The notes: generated from the sequence alone by a model not told the origin. DNA of 64,000 nt from Nissolia schottii (GCA_003254905.1 QANU01009275.1:1-64000); one strand, 5' to 3'; numbered from the stretch's first letter, positions 1 to 12,966 are shown. Numbers and translations are program-made.

Positions 1-245
1 ATACCATCGTTGATAGATCGCTAAACCTTCCCACCAATGGATGTAAATGCAAACATGCTATTACGTATATAACGTAAATTGTATAACAGCTCATAAGTGA
101 ATGATGCGAAGAAAAATTACCTTGTTGGATTGTCTCAAAACGTAACTGGTGATCCTCAAAGATGGGAGTGGGAACAAACACATCTGTATAAATTAAATCA
201 GAAAACGATACTTAGCACAACAACAACTCAGATTTAGCCTTCTTT

Positions 246-445
246 TTTTTTTTTTTTTTTAATAGGTTGTTTACCCGATATCCAAGGCTTAACCTTGACT
301 AATCCGGGTCGACCAAGGTCGCGCACTTGGATATGGCGGGTGAGTCTCCCAGCGGAGATAACTGCGTACACAAGGTCTCAAACTCGGGACCTTGCTTAGG
401 CGATACCAAGCCGCTTACCACTCGGATCAACCCCCATTGGTTGAC
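246..445 (-). mobile_element. tRNA-derived SINE
   Basis: A short interspersed element is read on the minus strand from 445 to 246. Its 5' part resembles RNA polymerase III internal promoters: an A-box-like stretch TGATCCGAGTGG (about 430-419) and a B-box-like GAGTTTGAGACC (385-374). Its 3' end is an oligo(A), seen as the T tract near 243-260 on the plus strand. The direct repeat TTAGCCTTCTTT at 234-245 and 446-457 is the target-site duplication, typical of L1-type target-primed insertion. It encodes no protein and would depend on LINE enzymes. I cannot name the SINE family. Confidence 0.8.
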
Positions 446-457
446 TTAGCCTTCTTT

Positions 458-2109
458 ACCGCCTTACATACGACAAAAATATACTATTATATTATGGCAA
501 TTAATTGAAAAAATTAATTCATAGTTCATCAAAAATAGATTCAGAAACTTGAGTCGATTAAAGATTACAAATAAATGGAAGCAAACGGATTTGGCACCAA
601 TGATTCATTACCTGTGTGTAGTACATTGCGAACCAGACCAATGTTCATGGAAGAAGCAATTGTTGCATACGTTATTCATAGATTTTATTGTTTTATAATT
701 ACTTTTGACATTAAAAACGTTGGGATTCATTATAATTAGCAAATCGATTCCATGTAAAATGGTTAAATTACCCTTACTTATTTGTTTCAATCTCGATTCT
801 ACCCTTAATTCTCAACCAAGAAAGTAACAAATACAACTTATAGCAATAAATCATATGTATGGTTTACACACTAAATGGTATTAATATAGTAAAATACGCA
901 GTTTACATGTATTAAGGTTACAATAATTCATCATAAAAAAAAGGCAGCATCACCATAGAGGATTGGTTGAAGCGTAGTGATTTAAGCACATATCTCTGTA
1001 TTGGAGATGTAGTCATCCATGCATACAAATATAATTCAGTGCTAAGTATAAATGTTAATTAGTTGTATAATTATTTGGTTCCAACAAAAATTTAGATTCT
1101 ATTTTGTGGATGTTCTAAATTAGAAAGTGAGTAATTTATATTTTATATCAACACATATGACAGACAGAGTAACAATTATGAGCCAGATGCGTTAGTAATA
1201 AGATAAATATATTAGATTATTTGACAATTTAATTTATTGACCTTTACGTTCTAATTTTATTTGTTCACTCTCACAGTAGTCAACCAAATAAAATAACCTC
1301 ACATTAAGTTATTCTACATAACACACCTTACCAACCATTTATTTCTTTTCATTTCTGTAGTAATAAAAAAAAAACATAACTACAAATATTATCTATATAT
1401 TAAATAAACAAAACTGGGTAGAGTGTTGTTGAATTAATATTAATATCACATTTTTCAATAATTTCTTTATGCATGCCACAACACAAAGCACATAGCCACA
1501 CAAAAACAAACGAATTAATTAAAATGATTGCCTGCAATACAGCATGGCAGTTTACCTTAACAATGTTACCATACTAAACTAAACATTTAAAAGAAAAAAA
1601 AAGAATTGGTATACAGGTAAAAGGAATTATCCAAAGCTCCCAACAACACGACAATTTTATCATTTTCACAAATTGAGATACTCATACACTTAGAATAGAG
1701 TCGTTGCAATTTAATTAATATGCAAATCACTGTAGATATAAAATACTAGATTACATAGTTCTGACAACAAAGAGAAATTGTTCATACATAATCAACTGCC
1801 AAGGTTACATACATTTTAACAAAAGCCCACTTTCAAGGAAGATAGAACAACCGATATGCATATAAAAGGATAGCAGGCTCCTACCTGATTAAAACATATT
1901 TGTCTAAAAATACACAAAAACCAAAATGGGCATCGTACATCATCTAGATTCTTGAAAAAACAAACATGGGGAAGGAATTTCTGGCTTATTCACCAATTAC
2001 AAATTATGCACCACACAAAAAAGAGATAAACAACCAACAATAGGAAAAATATAACCACCTTATATATTGTATTCATTATCATCGTTTTCATTGGTATGAG
2101 AACACCCTG
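458..2109. other. AT-rich intergenic DNA, no gene seen
   Basis: About 1.65 kb of AT-rich sequence with only short ORFs. I see no RNA gene, LTR end or recognisable coding motif in it. Confidence 0.6.
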
Positions 2110-2570
2110 TGTAACACCCTAACTGGCTATTTACTCTTAAGTATTAAATAATGTTCACTAGTTGTTACCTTTTGGCTTAGTTACTTTTAGGCTTACTTTT
2201 GATAATATTATTAGTTACGAAAATATGGATCAATTGAAAACTTTTCTTTGTTTTGTAAAATCTTGGTTGCGAAAATGTGAGCCATACTCGTGCCACGACT
2301 AATCATACTAACTAAGGAAACTCATATGCTTGAGCGAACGTTGTGAAGACCTGCTCAACATACATTCGTTATCATAACACATACATACCAAGTGGTCTAA
2401 GGTTCACATATGTCACATATATATACACACACATATACACCTCAAATATAGCCATGCATATGACCTGTGGCGTAGCTACCCCCACAGGCCCATGTGGCAC
2501 AAATAACATATACAAGGCTTATTCTTATTAGGCTATCTACTTGCTACAATTTCTACATGCCCTCTTGTCA
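2110..2570 (-). mobile_element. truncated LTR remnant (Tekay-like, minus orientation)
   Basis: The block opens with TGTAACACCCTAACTGGC and continues with the same order of motifs seen at the left ends of the minus-oriented LTRs elsewhere here: a TTACTTTTAG segment, a GAAAATATGGA segment and a GAGCCATAC segment. It fades out around 2570 without an LTR right end, so it is a truncated remnant. The right boundary is approximate. Confidence 0.5.
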
Positions 2571-4541
2571 AAATTGTTAGATTGTAAGATTTTAATATTT
2601 AAATCGAGATATTAACAATTTTGTTCCTGTTCTTTTTACCCCTTCTTTTCCCTTTGGAAACCTTCCTTCCAACTAGTAAGCTTGGAGGGCTCTTGCCAAA
2701 TTTCAAATTGTCTAGCTTAGATATTCATGACCTCCTTCTACTCAATGCTTGGTATAGTAAAAACCTTATGAATCACTATTCTGTTATTGGCTTGCATCTT
2801 CAAGCTTGTCAATTTTCACAAGAGGTCGGTTATGTAGTCACCATTCTCTTCTATGGTGATAAGTTCCAAGGCGCATTGTTAAAAGCTAAGATTAGTAAAA
2901 ATCAAAATCTTATGTAAGGAAAGCCAAAATTAAAACGTAAAACATAAAATTGTAACACAATTTATATTGTAGGATTATTCGATTCAAGCGATAGTAGTGA
3001 GATCAAATGATCTCTTCAAACTTGTAAAATTGTAAGATTTTAAGATTTAAATCAGAATATTAACAACATTGCATTTATCATTTTTTCACTTTTGCAAGAT
3101 TTCTCATCAACTATGCCTTTTTTCCCCTAGATGTCCTCTTTAAATTGCTCGATCACCAAGTCCCCGTTTACCAAAATCCAGGTACCTATGATCTCATGTG
3201 CCAACCTTAGCCTTGCAACAAGTTTTTGTATTCGACATGATTATTACTTGCTTTGAATGCGAAATACGGGGACTATTCAATGGTAACTCCATTGTCTCTT
3301 TCAAGTATAATTTCTACTATGTTTTTCCTTCATCAATAAATGATTTCCAAGGTGTGGGGTTCAGATTGTTCCTTCGTGAAAAGAAAAATCAGGATCAATT
3401 TGTTCAATATTTATTTTTATCTGAGACCAAGTAGTTGTTTAATTGTGAGAGACTAACAATGTTTGACAATTGAAATTGGCATAGATTGTATTAGGAGTCT
3501 TTTATTTTTAGAGGGATCAAATTTTCATATACAAAATTTAAGATGGATCAATTTGAGAATTTACATAAAAAGAAAACATATTTACAAGAAAAATAATTGT
3601 GTAATTATGGAATATTAAGTTAAATATATTCCCTATCATTTCCTGAATGACACTTCGTAATAGTTGAATTCCCCAAACACTTCAAAATTAAAATATTATT
3701 TACTAGGTTGTTAGGAGAAAATATGATCTAATGTTTTGTGCGAACACAAATTTCTCTACTTGCAGTTACATGCCTCTGGATAAATGGAATGAAAACTACA
3801 AATAAAATTCAAATCCATTTGTAAAATTTAATGATAATTTTGTTAGATTTTTTAAAATAAGAATACTCTAAAGTAAAAAAATAAAATGAAATGAAATGTC
3901 CACTCTTAAATTGTTTAACGTGACTGACGTTAGAAGGTAAAAATCTCTTAGCCTCACTTTTTTTTTACTTCACATGAATTTTCAAAGGATCTTAATCGGA
4001 TTGATTATAAATAACAACAATCATTTGTAGGATGCAGTTTGGTATTTTGTAGCCGATAGAGATCACAGAGTAAGAAGAGTATCTTATGTATATGTTAGAG
4101 ATGTAGAACTTCAAAACTCATTGACTACGGTTGAAATAAATTGGACTCAATCCGTTACTTTTTCTCCTTCACTTATATCATTTGCATAGAGTAATTCTAC
4201 TTGGACATAATTATTGCCAGAATTTTAAAAAAATTGAAATAGGGTGATTGTATAAATAAAATGAATAATAATAGTTCATTATCTAATTGTTAAAAATCAT
4301 GTTACATTATTCTAATAAAATTTTATCTAACAAGACAAAATGTCGCTGCAACAATGAGTTGAACAGTGTATATATGCAAAGAAGTCATCAATTAATCTCT
4401 CGGCTTTTGGTAACTTTGGTTTTAAGCAAGACAAGTGATCTATCGGTTTGCATGTTCTTGAATGTAGAGAAGAATCATATATATGCCATACATGACTATG
4501 CTGATGTTGATATGTATGTATTGTTACACAGGAATCCAATG
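2571..4541. other. AT-rich DNA, no recognised gene
   Basis: Mostly AT-rich DNA. Two related segments (about 2575-2625 and 3026-3070) share a GTAAGATTTTAA...TTTAAATC core. ORFs of 98 codons (2621-2917) and 78 codons (3198-3434) match nothing I recognise and their codon content is not convincing. Removing the solo LTR at 4547-22229 joins this DNA to 22235 onward, so it lies about 0.6 kb and more upstream of the GA20ox-like fragment. Confidence 0.5.
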
Positions 4542-5739
4542 TTCCATGAAACACCCTAGCTAGCTCGTCTACGCTTAAGTCGCAAACTTGCTGGTTAAGT
4601 TGTTGTCTATTTTGGTGGGGATAATACTTAGTCCCATTTATGCGCTAAAAATATTGTTACCCAAATTATGGACCAATTTAAATCTTTCTTTGTACGTCAC
4701 ATAGAGTAAATTAGGAGCCTTGTTGCATTAGAGCATACATTGCGAGCTGAACATAGCATACTTAACTAATAGGATAAAGATATAATCAACATATGTCAAG
4801 ATAACAACTAGTGGTCCATTATATATTCATAGGCAAGTACATATTTAATATTATAAGTAGTACGTACAAATACTATATAGAAGTGCATATACACATATAT
4901 ATATCCTACTATATAATAGTCTAGACTTCTGCTGGCCTCCCTTAGTATTGTTCCTCCTCGTACGGCTCCTCTCCTTGTTCCATGTCAAACCTTGGAGTCA
5001 TGGATGAGTGAGGTGAGAACATGGCGCTCTCAGTGGGAAACCTTAGGGACTGGGGAACTTCTTCTTCTCATTCATGATCTAGGCCGCTCAGGGATTTCTA
5101 AGTGTCACAGTATTATACTACTTTCCTACTAGTTATTAATATTCATCCTAAGCCTGAACAGCTTTATCTATATTACTAAGTGACTGGGGAATCTTAATCT
5201 TCATTAGCTAAGTCATCTGGTCTCTGTTCTAATTCCTAAATCACATATTATCACATAATAAGTTTCAGCTTGCGTCCACTTATAATCGTGCCCATTTTAA
5301 TTATAAGCTTCCACGCACATCCACTTATGTACAGTTGTATATTGTAACACCCCTACTTTCAGCTTACGCTATAGTCGTAACACTGATTATAGGGTTGTTA
5401 TCTGCTTCGTTGGGGTTACTTTTAGCCCCTACTTTTAGTTTGGAAAATATCTCTTACTCGAAAATACGGACCGTTTTGAAAATTTTCTTGCTTCTTTACT
5501 AGTTTATAAATTAAGAGCCATACGCATCGATGAATTATACACGGATACAAGCGATAAGGTCTTATCAGACTTAAGCGTTACTATCCTAAGAGAGAGTTCT
5601 CCCGAATATTTTATAATATATATAGATGAACACATAATCAATTGGTCCAGCATACAACCATACAGTTGAGTAATATTATAATTTACCTTTACCTCATTTA
5701 GTCGCCAACGACCTGACTAGACCGTGTGATTGTTACACA

Positions 5740-5925
5740 CTACGCGTCACTCATTTCTGCTCTGCTTGCCTTTCGAATGATAACATGGGTTGCTCCTCTG
5801 CGATGTCTCGGCTTAGGGGCTTCTGCTACAATAGAAGTTCTTGTCCTCATTCCAAGGTAAGTCCGGACCTCGCAGCGTGCCTCAGGTTCCTGCCTGGAAT
5901 CATAACAAAGTGGGGGTGAGAACAT
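5740..5925 (-). CDS. small LTR-embedded ORF, unrecognised
   Basis: A 61-codon minus-strand ORF rich in Arg, Ala and Glu, near the 3' end of the solo LTR 5343-8333 in its own orientation. It follows a CCCCCACTTTGTTATGATTCCAG-type tract (reverse complement near 5900-5930) that resembles the predicted splice acceptor of the other LTRs. It shares no obvious sequence with the acidic ORF family at 11605-12072, only its position. Whether it is translated is unknown. Confidence 0.25.
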   Translation of the reverse strand: MFSPPLCYDSRQEPEARCEVRTYLGMRTRTSIVAEAPKPRHRRGATHVIIRKASRAEMSDA

Positions 5926-7079
5926 TACGTCCTCAGTGGGTCTTTCGGGGAATACCTATTTGTTTCACTTCAATTATGATTTCATCGCTCAGGGGGTCTC
6001 TAGGTGTCAAAACATACTAATACCCCTACTGATTATTATCCATACTAGGCCTGAGCAGCTTTATCTATGTTACTAAGTAATCATGGGGAAATCTAATGTT
6101 ACTTAACCTAGTTACATAGTCTCATGCTTTCTACATACCCACATTCTTCTACTCAAGATGCCACCATGTGACGTTCATTATACGTACACACGTATACATA
6201 TAACATTCATCAAGTAACCTTTATGCATGTTTGGGGAAAGGGAGCTCTCTTACGCGCCTCTAGCGGCGTCCTTTTCGCTGTTGGGTGCCCTCACTCCCCT
6301 GTTGACCGCGAGATCGTCATCCCCATACAGCCACAACATGCTTACAACCATTCAGCTGATAGAATGGCGGGAGTGTACCCTGGCGATATCACTGGCAAAT
6401 GAGGGCTCGTATGCATTCGAGATATGAGGATGAATTTTCTCGGCGTCCGAACTGATGGACGACTTTTCTGGTGTCCGAGCTAGTGGAAAAGATATACAGC
6501 TGTCCGAACTTCGTGGACATAATACTCATCTTTTTATGCAGCTTTCTGAACTTCGTGGACATAGTACTCATCTTTTAATCGTCATGACGTAAAAGTTCTT
6601 GTTTTGTTCCTTACTTTCTTTTCTTTCTTTTCTTTTTTTCTCATACCGGGTTGAACCCTGCGTTCAGATCACTATCTGCGCATCATAATCATAAACCAGT
6701 CCTTCTTGCTAGACTAGGAATGGGCTTGTCAGTATGACGTGCCAAGAGAGGGATTTCCTATTACATAACTATGTCATAACTTCGAGCTACTCCGACCCTC
6801 TGTGGCCGGGGCCCGTCTTTAAACTTAACTGGTTTCCTAGGTTCATTCTTTATCTTAATACAATTAGGTGACTTTAACCTCTAGTTATCTACAGTCGTCC
6901 TAAGCCTTACTGATGACCGAATCCTCATGATGCATATTATTTATAAGTACAACATGTAGTCACATAATCATTAGCTTCACTATAAGTAGACTTTAAAGGT
7001 TCTGTGCTGGGTTAGAGCGTGCGGGCTCATGAGAACTCCTCGGTTCAAAGTTAACTTAGTAATATAGGATTCCTTAAGC

Positions 7080-7355
7080 AGCTTAGCGCCCTGGCTAGGT
7101 CACTCAACGCCCATGAGGGACTCCTAGGTTACTTAGCCATCCTTGTGCCAAACATTTCTTACGGGTTCAGGTCAAGTCGCTCAGCGCCTAGGCTAGGCCG
7201 CTCAGCGCACAGACCAAAAGACAAGCTCAGCGTTTAGCTTAGGGTCAGGTCGGTCAGCGCACCAGGGTGGCCGCTCAGTGCCTTGACTTGTGTGAGGCCG
7301 CTCAGCGCCTTGTCCTGTGCTAGACCGCTCAGCGGGCCTGTGCGGCCGCTCAGTG
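7080..7355. repeat. CGCTCAGCG palindrome array
   Basis: Copies of the 9-mer CGCTCAGCG (or close variants) start at about 7080, 7101, 7178, 7199, 7224, 7251, 7272, 7299, 7326 and 7347, that is 21-27 bp apart. The spacers are mostly unrelated. The array sits about 430-700 bp downstream of the TATA box in LTR orientation. Confidence 0.85.
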
Positions 7356-7775
7356 GACTCAAGTCACAGCGCCAAAACTAAAACCTTTCTTAATGGTTAC
7401 TAAGCTTCCTACACAGTTCCAACCAGCACAGTTATATTTTCCTAACCTCAGAATTTCTAAAAACCGTTAACACATCATTATCAACATATTTTTCTCATAA
7501 CATTTCTAATTTTTCCTACTTAAAATACATACATAAACATACAGAGAAAACTCCCATAGACAGGGGTGATTGAACTATCCACCTCCAAATCTAGTTTGGA
7601 AATGGTAGAAGTGAAGAGGAAAATTCCTTGAGCACTTCCATGACGATCCTGTTATTTTTTCGGTGTCCGGCAGCATCACAGCAGTGCACAACCGGAGCAA
7701 CAAAGAAAGAACGAAGAACAAAGAAGCAAGAATTGCTTCAGGAAGAAAAATGAAAGTAATTGGCGTCAGCAGGGG

Positions 7776-7783
7776 TATTTATA
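7776..7783 (-). promoter_or_regulatory. LTR TATA box
   Basis: TATAAATA on the minus strand in the solo LTR 5343-8333, in the same context (gene-free GC-rich flank, then a long leader) as the TATA boxes of the related LTRs. Confidence 0.6.
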
Positions 7784-8961
7784 GCAGCCCCCCACCGCCT
7801 TTAATATATATATATATATATTATATAACTTTTATTATTATATTATATATATTATATATTACTGTTATTATATTATTATTACTATTCATTAGGATTATTA
7901 TATTATATAATAATATATTATATGTAAATATCTAGCTTTTGGATAAGCATGACCCATCTGGTACACTTTTCGATCATGTTTGATCGCGTTTTGTCATTCG
8001 CAGTCCTGGTACTTCGCATACACCTGTCCGAAAAATATTCCGGACGCACCACTGCGATCTACTAATTTTTCTTATTAGTAGTTTGAGTCTAGTGGTATTC
8101 TTGCAACTATTATTTTATTAGTGTATTTTACGGTCACTTTGGGTATCCGAAAAAAAGTCCCGATTGGTCCGAAAATCGTCCTTAGTCTCGGGAAAATCTG
8201 CGAGATCGCGAAACCCTATTTTAACTACGATTCTTAGGAGTTAAAGGCAATAATTTAATTTTCTCGTCTCCTAATCAACCGATAATTATTTATTACGCTA
8301 AATATTCGTACAACGAAAAAGCGGGATGTTACATATATCACATAGATCACATAGTTCACATACTCAAGCTCAACCCCCTCGTAGCGGTGGCCTAACCGCC
8401 ACAAGCTACTTTTTATCTCAGTATCGTGAGGACCAGACAGTGCTTAACCTAAGTGGTTCTGTTTCCCACGAAATATCATCGCTCACGATAGGAGTATCCA
8501 TTGTTCTGCTTCGAATGGTGAGGGGATCTATCGTCGTTCTTCTACTTCGAACGGGATAATCCCAGGGTTTAACTTGTTTTTCCTACCGGCTCCCGGCACA
8601 GCTAGGAAAATACTAGTTTCCTTTAACATTATTAGCCTTTATTTCCTTTAAGGACTTAGTGACGTCATGCCCTAGGGTTCGTTTTTCCTTTCCTTTCCTT
8701 TCCTTTCATTAGTCCAGTTCAACAGTTCATATAGCATTCATAACATATCCTCATCACATAAGTCATACATCTAACTTAATATCTCCAGTCAACAGTTGAT
8801 ATATCTTAGACATAAATCATCATTTCATAACAAATAGTTTTCTGGGTAAAATTAGCAGATCCATGGACAGTTGCAAGTGGTCTAAAAATTTGTGTTTAAG
8901 AAAAGTCTCATGATAATAAAATACTAAATTTTGTATTAGAGATTCTAAACTTCAGTCAGAC

Positions 8962-9028
8962 CGCTTAGCGCATAGCATAGGCCGCTCAGCGCCACTGGCC
9001 GCTCAGCGTGAACCCAAGTCGCTTAGTG
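8962..9028. repeat. CGCTCAGCG palindrome array (short)
   Basis: Four copies (CGCTTAGCG 8962, CGCTCAGCG 8983 and 9000, CGCTTAGTG 9020) in the outer LTR. They lie about 620 bp downstream of that LTR's TATA box once the inserted element 9343-21335 is removed. Confidence 0.8.
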
Positions 9029-9864
9029 TCACTGACGAATTTCAGCTCCCAATTCCTGCAATTTTCCATGTTCTACAAGGTTCCTCATAATCAATCTTTA
9101 AAGCATTTCTTCCATCATTCATCATCAATTTCCAATAATAAGAAACTTACTTTCATGTTCCAAAACCATTTTCATCATAAAGCCGACATAATTCTAACAA
9201 TTAGTTCATGAATCACAAAGCAAGCATAAACTCACATATCGAAGAAATTCCATTGTAATTCATCAAAGAAGTCATTTTGCAAGAAACCTAACATATTCTA
9301 GCATAAAACATATCATAAATATCATCAAGCATCTTTAGACCATGTAACATCCCGAATCATTCGTATCTGGAAAGCCCGTCGGCTACCCCACAGAGAATGG
9401 TCGGGAGACGTTAAGAAAATGAGGGTAGGGAATTAAACCCCCAAACCCTCAGGGACTTAGGGATAAGGGTTAGGTTTTGGGGACCAATAAATTTTCCAGA
9501 GCCATCGGGCGAGTTTCGACTCGAATGGGAAACATTTAGGATACCGGAAACCACCCGTGGCAGTTCTTGACCGGGCAAGAATGTCAGAAATCCCTGAGTA
9601 AAAACTCCCCGATCGAAGGGAAAAAATTTATGGATCACAACGGTATGTCCAGAATATTTTTGGGACAACCGGGTGTGAGGCAAATTAGACAAAACGCTGT
9701 CAAACGAAACCGGAGCCGGTCCTGGTGAGGTTTCTTATCTCCATCAGGAGATATTTATATATATATTAAATATAAACAAATAAATAATAATAAAGCAACA
9801 GAAGAAAGAAATGAAAAAGAAAGAAAAAGAGAAAAGAAAAAGAAAAAAAGGCCACAGTGGTGGC

Positions 9865-9872
9865 TATAAATA
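9865..9872 (+). promoter_or_regulatory. LTR TATA box
   Basis: TATAAATA inside GGCTATAAATAACC, repeated at the equivalent place in the 3' LTR (15638) and the nested LTR (17454). Confidence 0.65.
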
Positions 9873-10277
9873 ACCACGTTACTTCAGAAAATTTTACGTA
9901 GCTTTCGGTCACTTTCACAAATACAGTCCCATACCGACATATCTCAGTTTCTTGCTGGAGTCCCGGAAAAATTGCCAGAGGATTCCATAGCGATCAGGAA
10001 ATTTCTAGCATCAAAGCTATCTAGTCGGAATCTCCATCGGATGTGGGTAACTCTAAGCCCACTGTCTATGTGGTTTAATTTTTTGACTGTATATGTGTTT
10101 TTCTGTATGTTTGACAAAAAAGTTGTTATATAGAATATTAGGAGATTGTAGGGTAAAGAAGGTTTTGAAGGATTTTGATAAATGAAATGCATAACTGTAC
10201 TGATTAGAACCCTAGGAATAGTAAACCTCTGGAGAAAATGAAAACTGAAGTCTCGGGACCCCATTCCATTAGCTTTC

Positions 10278-10480
10278 AATTAATTGAATGGAGTTTTCAA
10301 TCTGATGAAAATTTTGAGCTTTCAATCGAATGAAGGAAAATCTTCGAATTTCAATCGATTGAATCCCAAGTTCATTCGAATGAAAGAACTCTGAAGGTTT
10401 TAATCGATTGAAACCCCAGTTCAATCGAATGAAAGAACTCACAGGGATCCATTCGAATGTAACCGTAGACATTCAAATGA
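10278..10480. repeat. CATTCGAATG / CAATCGATTG palindrome array, 49-bp period
   Basis: Palindromes start at 10352, 10373, 10401, 10422, 10450 and 10470, with weaker copies at 10278, 10298 and 10323. The steps alternate 21, 28, 21, 28, 20, so pairs recur every 49 bp. It lies between the predicted splice donor and acceptor of the LTR. Confidence 0.9.
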
Positions 10481-11604
10481 AACCTGAGAGACTTGAGATT
10501 TTAGTGGTTCCAAGAGTCCAATGATTAAGGGTATGCCGATTTTGGTACACGAAAGCATGCATCATGAGGAAATGGCCGTCGTAGAAGTTAGGACGACCCT
10601 AGATCACTAGAGGTATTCACGTAAATTTAAAGGGGCATAATTGCACCCTAGGGAATAAAGCAGAGTACTACGGCTCCAATCACCAAGGATTCGGATGGCC
10701 TTAGTCAGAGTCAATAGTTATATGACTAGGAAAATCCATTCTCTTAGCACGTCTTACAAAAACGCCCCTCACTAATTCGGCAAGCTGGATTGGTTAGAGC
10801 AACGCAGGTAGAGAGACCTGATTCAGAAAGTAAAGACAACGGGCCAAGGCCCGAGAGAAAAGAAAGAGAACAGGACAAGTCCTGTAAGAAAGAAAGGGGG
10901 ACCCTATTAAAGAGAAGAGTACAGAGAAGCACGACCACGGCTGATCGCGCCCAAGGTCCGGTCCCTCGCCATTCCTGTTAGGGGGATGGTTGCACCTATT
11001 GCATTCGATGATTTCCTCCTATGAGCCTTACATGGTTAGCTACCATTCCGGTAAAGAGCGCTGCCAGGTCGATACAATAGTGGCAAGAAAGAGGTTGTAA
11101 CTTAGGCCATGGTTACATAGTTGAAAGGACTAAGAGAAGGACGCTAACCCGAGTGAGCTGGTATGCGTAATAGATCCCCAAATTTCCCCATGCACTATGT
11201 GGTGAGTAGTTATATGTAATTCTGAATGAATAAATGTATGTATGTCAGTATGTATGTTTGCAGTATGTATGTGTGCATTTATATATGTTATACATTATGT
11301 ATCGTCAAGGGAACGACCCAAGACGAATAATATACCTTTAGTAGCAACGTACAGTTAATGAGCACGAAGCCTATGTAATGATAAGAGTAGTAATCTAATC
11401 ACCTAGTAACTTAGGTAAAGCTGCTCAGGATGTAGGTACAAGATAAAAATATATGGTAGGAGATTAGTATATATATGACACTTAGAGGTTTTCCTGAGTG
11501 GCCTGGACTCTGGCCGAGTAATTGAACTGTAGGAGCCGCGCTGAGTTTCCACTAAGAACGAAGTCGTTCTTATCCCCACTCGTGTATGAGTCCAGTTCAC
11601 AGAC

Positions 11605-12072
11605 ATGACATTACCGCCTGCAAAGGACGTGTGGCTGTTTAGCCGCACGCGTCAGCAAAACTTTGGCATGGATACTCTCCTGGAGACATGCATCTTCGCA
11701 CCCACCTGCATGCTGGATGAGCCTGTGAGGCCCCCTAGGCAGAGACTTTGAGGACCCAGATCCTCCCTGATGCGTCCCATCTAGATAGATGAGTGCCTCG
11801 GGAGCAGTAGCTGCGATCCCATCCACCTAAATGGTGAGGAGGAGGTGCCTCCATCTGAGCCAGAGCTGGAAATTGAGGTAGCCGCAGACCTCGATACATC
11901 AATTTCGCCAGTCCGAGTACAAGGTCGCCGGACGACCGCCATAAAGAGGGTACTCCCAGTCCTACCGTGCCGGTTTGTTCCTCAAGATTTCACCGCGGTG
12001 ACCTACCTATCCAGCGAGGATGAGGCTACAGGAGAGGAGGACCCAGCGGAGCGGGAGGAGGAGTCGGATTAG
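11605..12072 (+). pseudogene. LTR-embedded acidic ORF, copy 1 (two stops)
   Basis: A 156-codon frame from ATG 11605 to TAG 12070-12072, ten bases after the predicted splice acceptor. It is broken by TGA where copy 2 has CGA (Arg) and by TAG where copy 2 has CGG. Landmarks shared with the copies at 20402 and 19021 are TDTLLE or MDTLLE, an aspartate-glutamate-proline, DPIHLNGEE, PPSEPE, RRTTA, a Phe-rich turn and DFTAV..LSSE, then a Glu-rich tail. No domain is recognised and no membrane segment is seen. There is no indel at all relative to copy 2 over 468 bp. The product, if any, would be a small acidic protein. Function unknown. Confidence 0.55.
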
Positions 12073-12540
12073 GAGGTAGGACCTAAGACCCCGGTAGCAG
12101 CTACAGATGTAGGGTTGTACCGTACACGAAGTGAGTAGTACCACTCGTGTGCGTAGACTTTTCTTTAGTCGTTGTATATGTATATTATGTGGATCTCATG
12201 TATGTATAATATCAAAACTTGTGTATTTGTAATATATCAGTATGTTGTGTATATTCGGGCCCCTATGTGTACTTCCGCCGACGGATCTCCATACGACAGG
12301 TACGTACTCGCACTTCCTTTATCTCTTGATTCTACCGTTACCCGATGTATTATTCGCATGGCTACTTATTTTCTAGAAATCCGTACTTACAAAAGAAATT
12401 TCAAATCGGCCCGTATTTTCAATAACCCTAATTTGAGCAAGTAAACATAGAACAATAATAGTTCATAGCAGCAGAGGTCAACCACCTAGTCAGGGAAGCC
12501 TATGACTTAAGCATAGGTCAATTAGCTAGGGTGTTGCAGT

Positions 12541-12552
12541 TGGTATCAGAGC
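12541..12552 (+). promoter_or_regulatory. primer-binding site (tRNA-iMet type)
   Basis: TGGTATCAGAGC two bases after the 5' LTR end. This is the standard plant initiator-Met tRNA primer site used by many Ty3/gypsy and Ty1/copia elements. Confidence 0.92.
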
Positions 12553-12966
12553 AGTTTGGTCCAATGGAGCCTGAGGACTGAGCCACAGATTGTTTTCGGG
12601 CATGAATTTGGTGCATGCTCGACGAGTTGAGATGTTCTGGGCCACTGAACATCGGTTCCTTCGAGGCTGATCACCTCATGGTTCGCAGGTGTCAGTGGAC
12701 AGCCATGTCACTCGGAAGGGATAATACATGACGCTACTTATGGTTGAGGGTTTCCCAGGTTCTCCGAGGGTCGCGAGTGATAACGGACTACCGAAACCTT
12801 GGAGAGGTGGCGACTACGCCATTAATCGGGCTACCCTGTGGTCGAGGTGAGGCAGCAGGTTATAGAGGGAGAGGAAAGTAAGGGAGAGGTGTATACGAGT
12901 TCCTAAGAGTAGAAGTGAGCTAGGAGCAAAGGGGGAAGAGTGTTGAAACACTCAAGGAAGAGGATT

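Larger units (their letters stand above)
5343..8333 (-). mobile_element. solo LTR nested in the outer LTR
   Basis: A 2991-bp LTR starting TGTAACACCCCTACTTTC and ending GCGGGATGTTACA, flanked by TATAT at 5338-5342 and 8334-8338. It reads in minus orientation: TATA box complement at 7776-7783, a CGCTCAGCG array at 7080-7355, and a 61-codon minus-strand ORF (5740-5925) at the place where related LTRs carry their own small ORFs. It has no internal region, so it is a solo LTR. Confidence 0.9.
9343..12538 (+). mobile_element. 5' LTR of the non-autonomous element
   Basis: It starts TGTAACATCCCGAATC and ends CTAGGGTGTTGCA, two bases before the primer site. In order it holds a TATA box (9865-9872), a GTGGGTAAC splice-donor-like site (GT at 10047), the CATTCGAATG array (10278-10480), a splice-acceptor-like TATGAGTCCAG ending at 11595, and the 156-codon acidic ORF (11605-12072). 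Confidence 0.9.

Noticed and set aside
2621..2917. 98-codon ORF with faint copia-gag flavour
   Set aside because: The similarity was a few residues only, with no knuckle, no neighbouring pol and no frame support.
7800..7935. AT-rich ORF end with many Ile/Tyr residues as a membrane protein
   Set aside because: It is an AT microsatellite-like stretch in the LTR, with no independent support.
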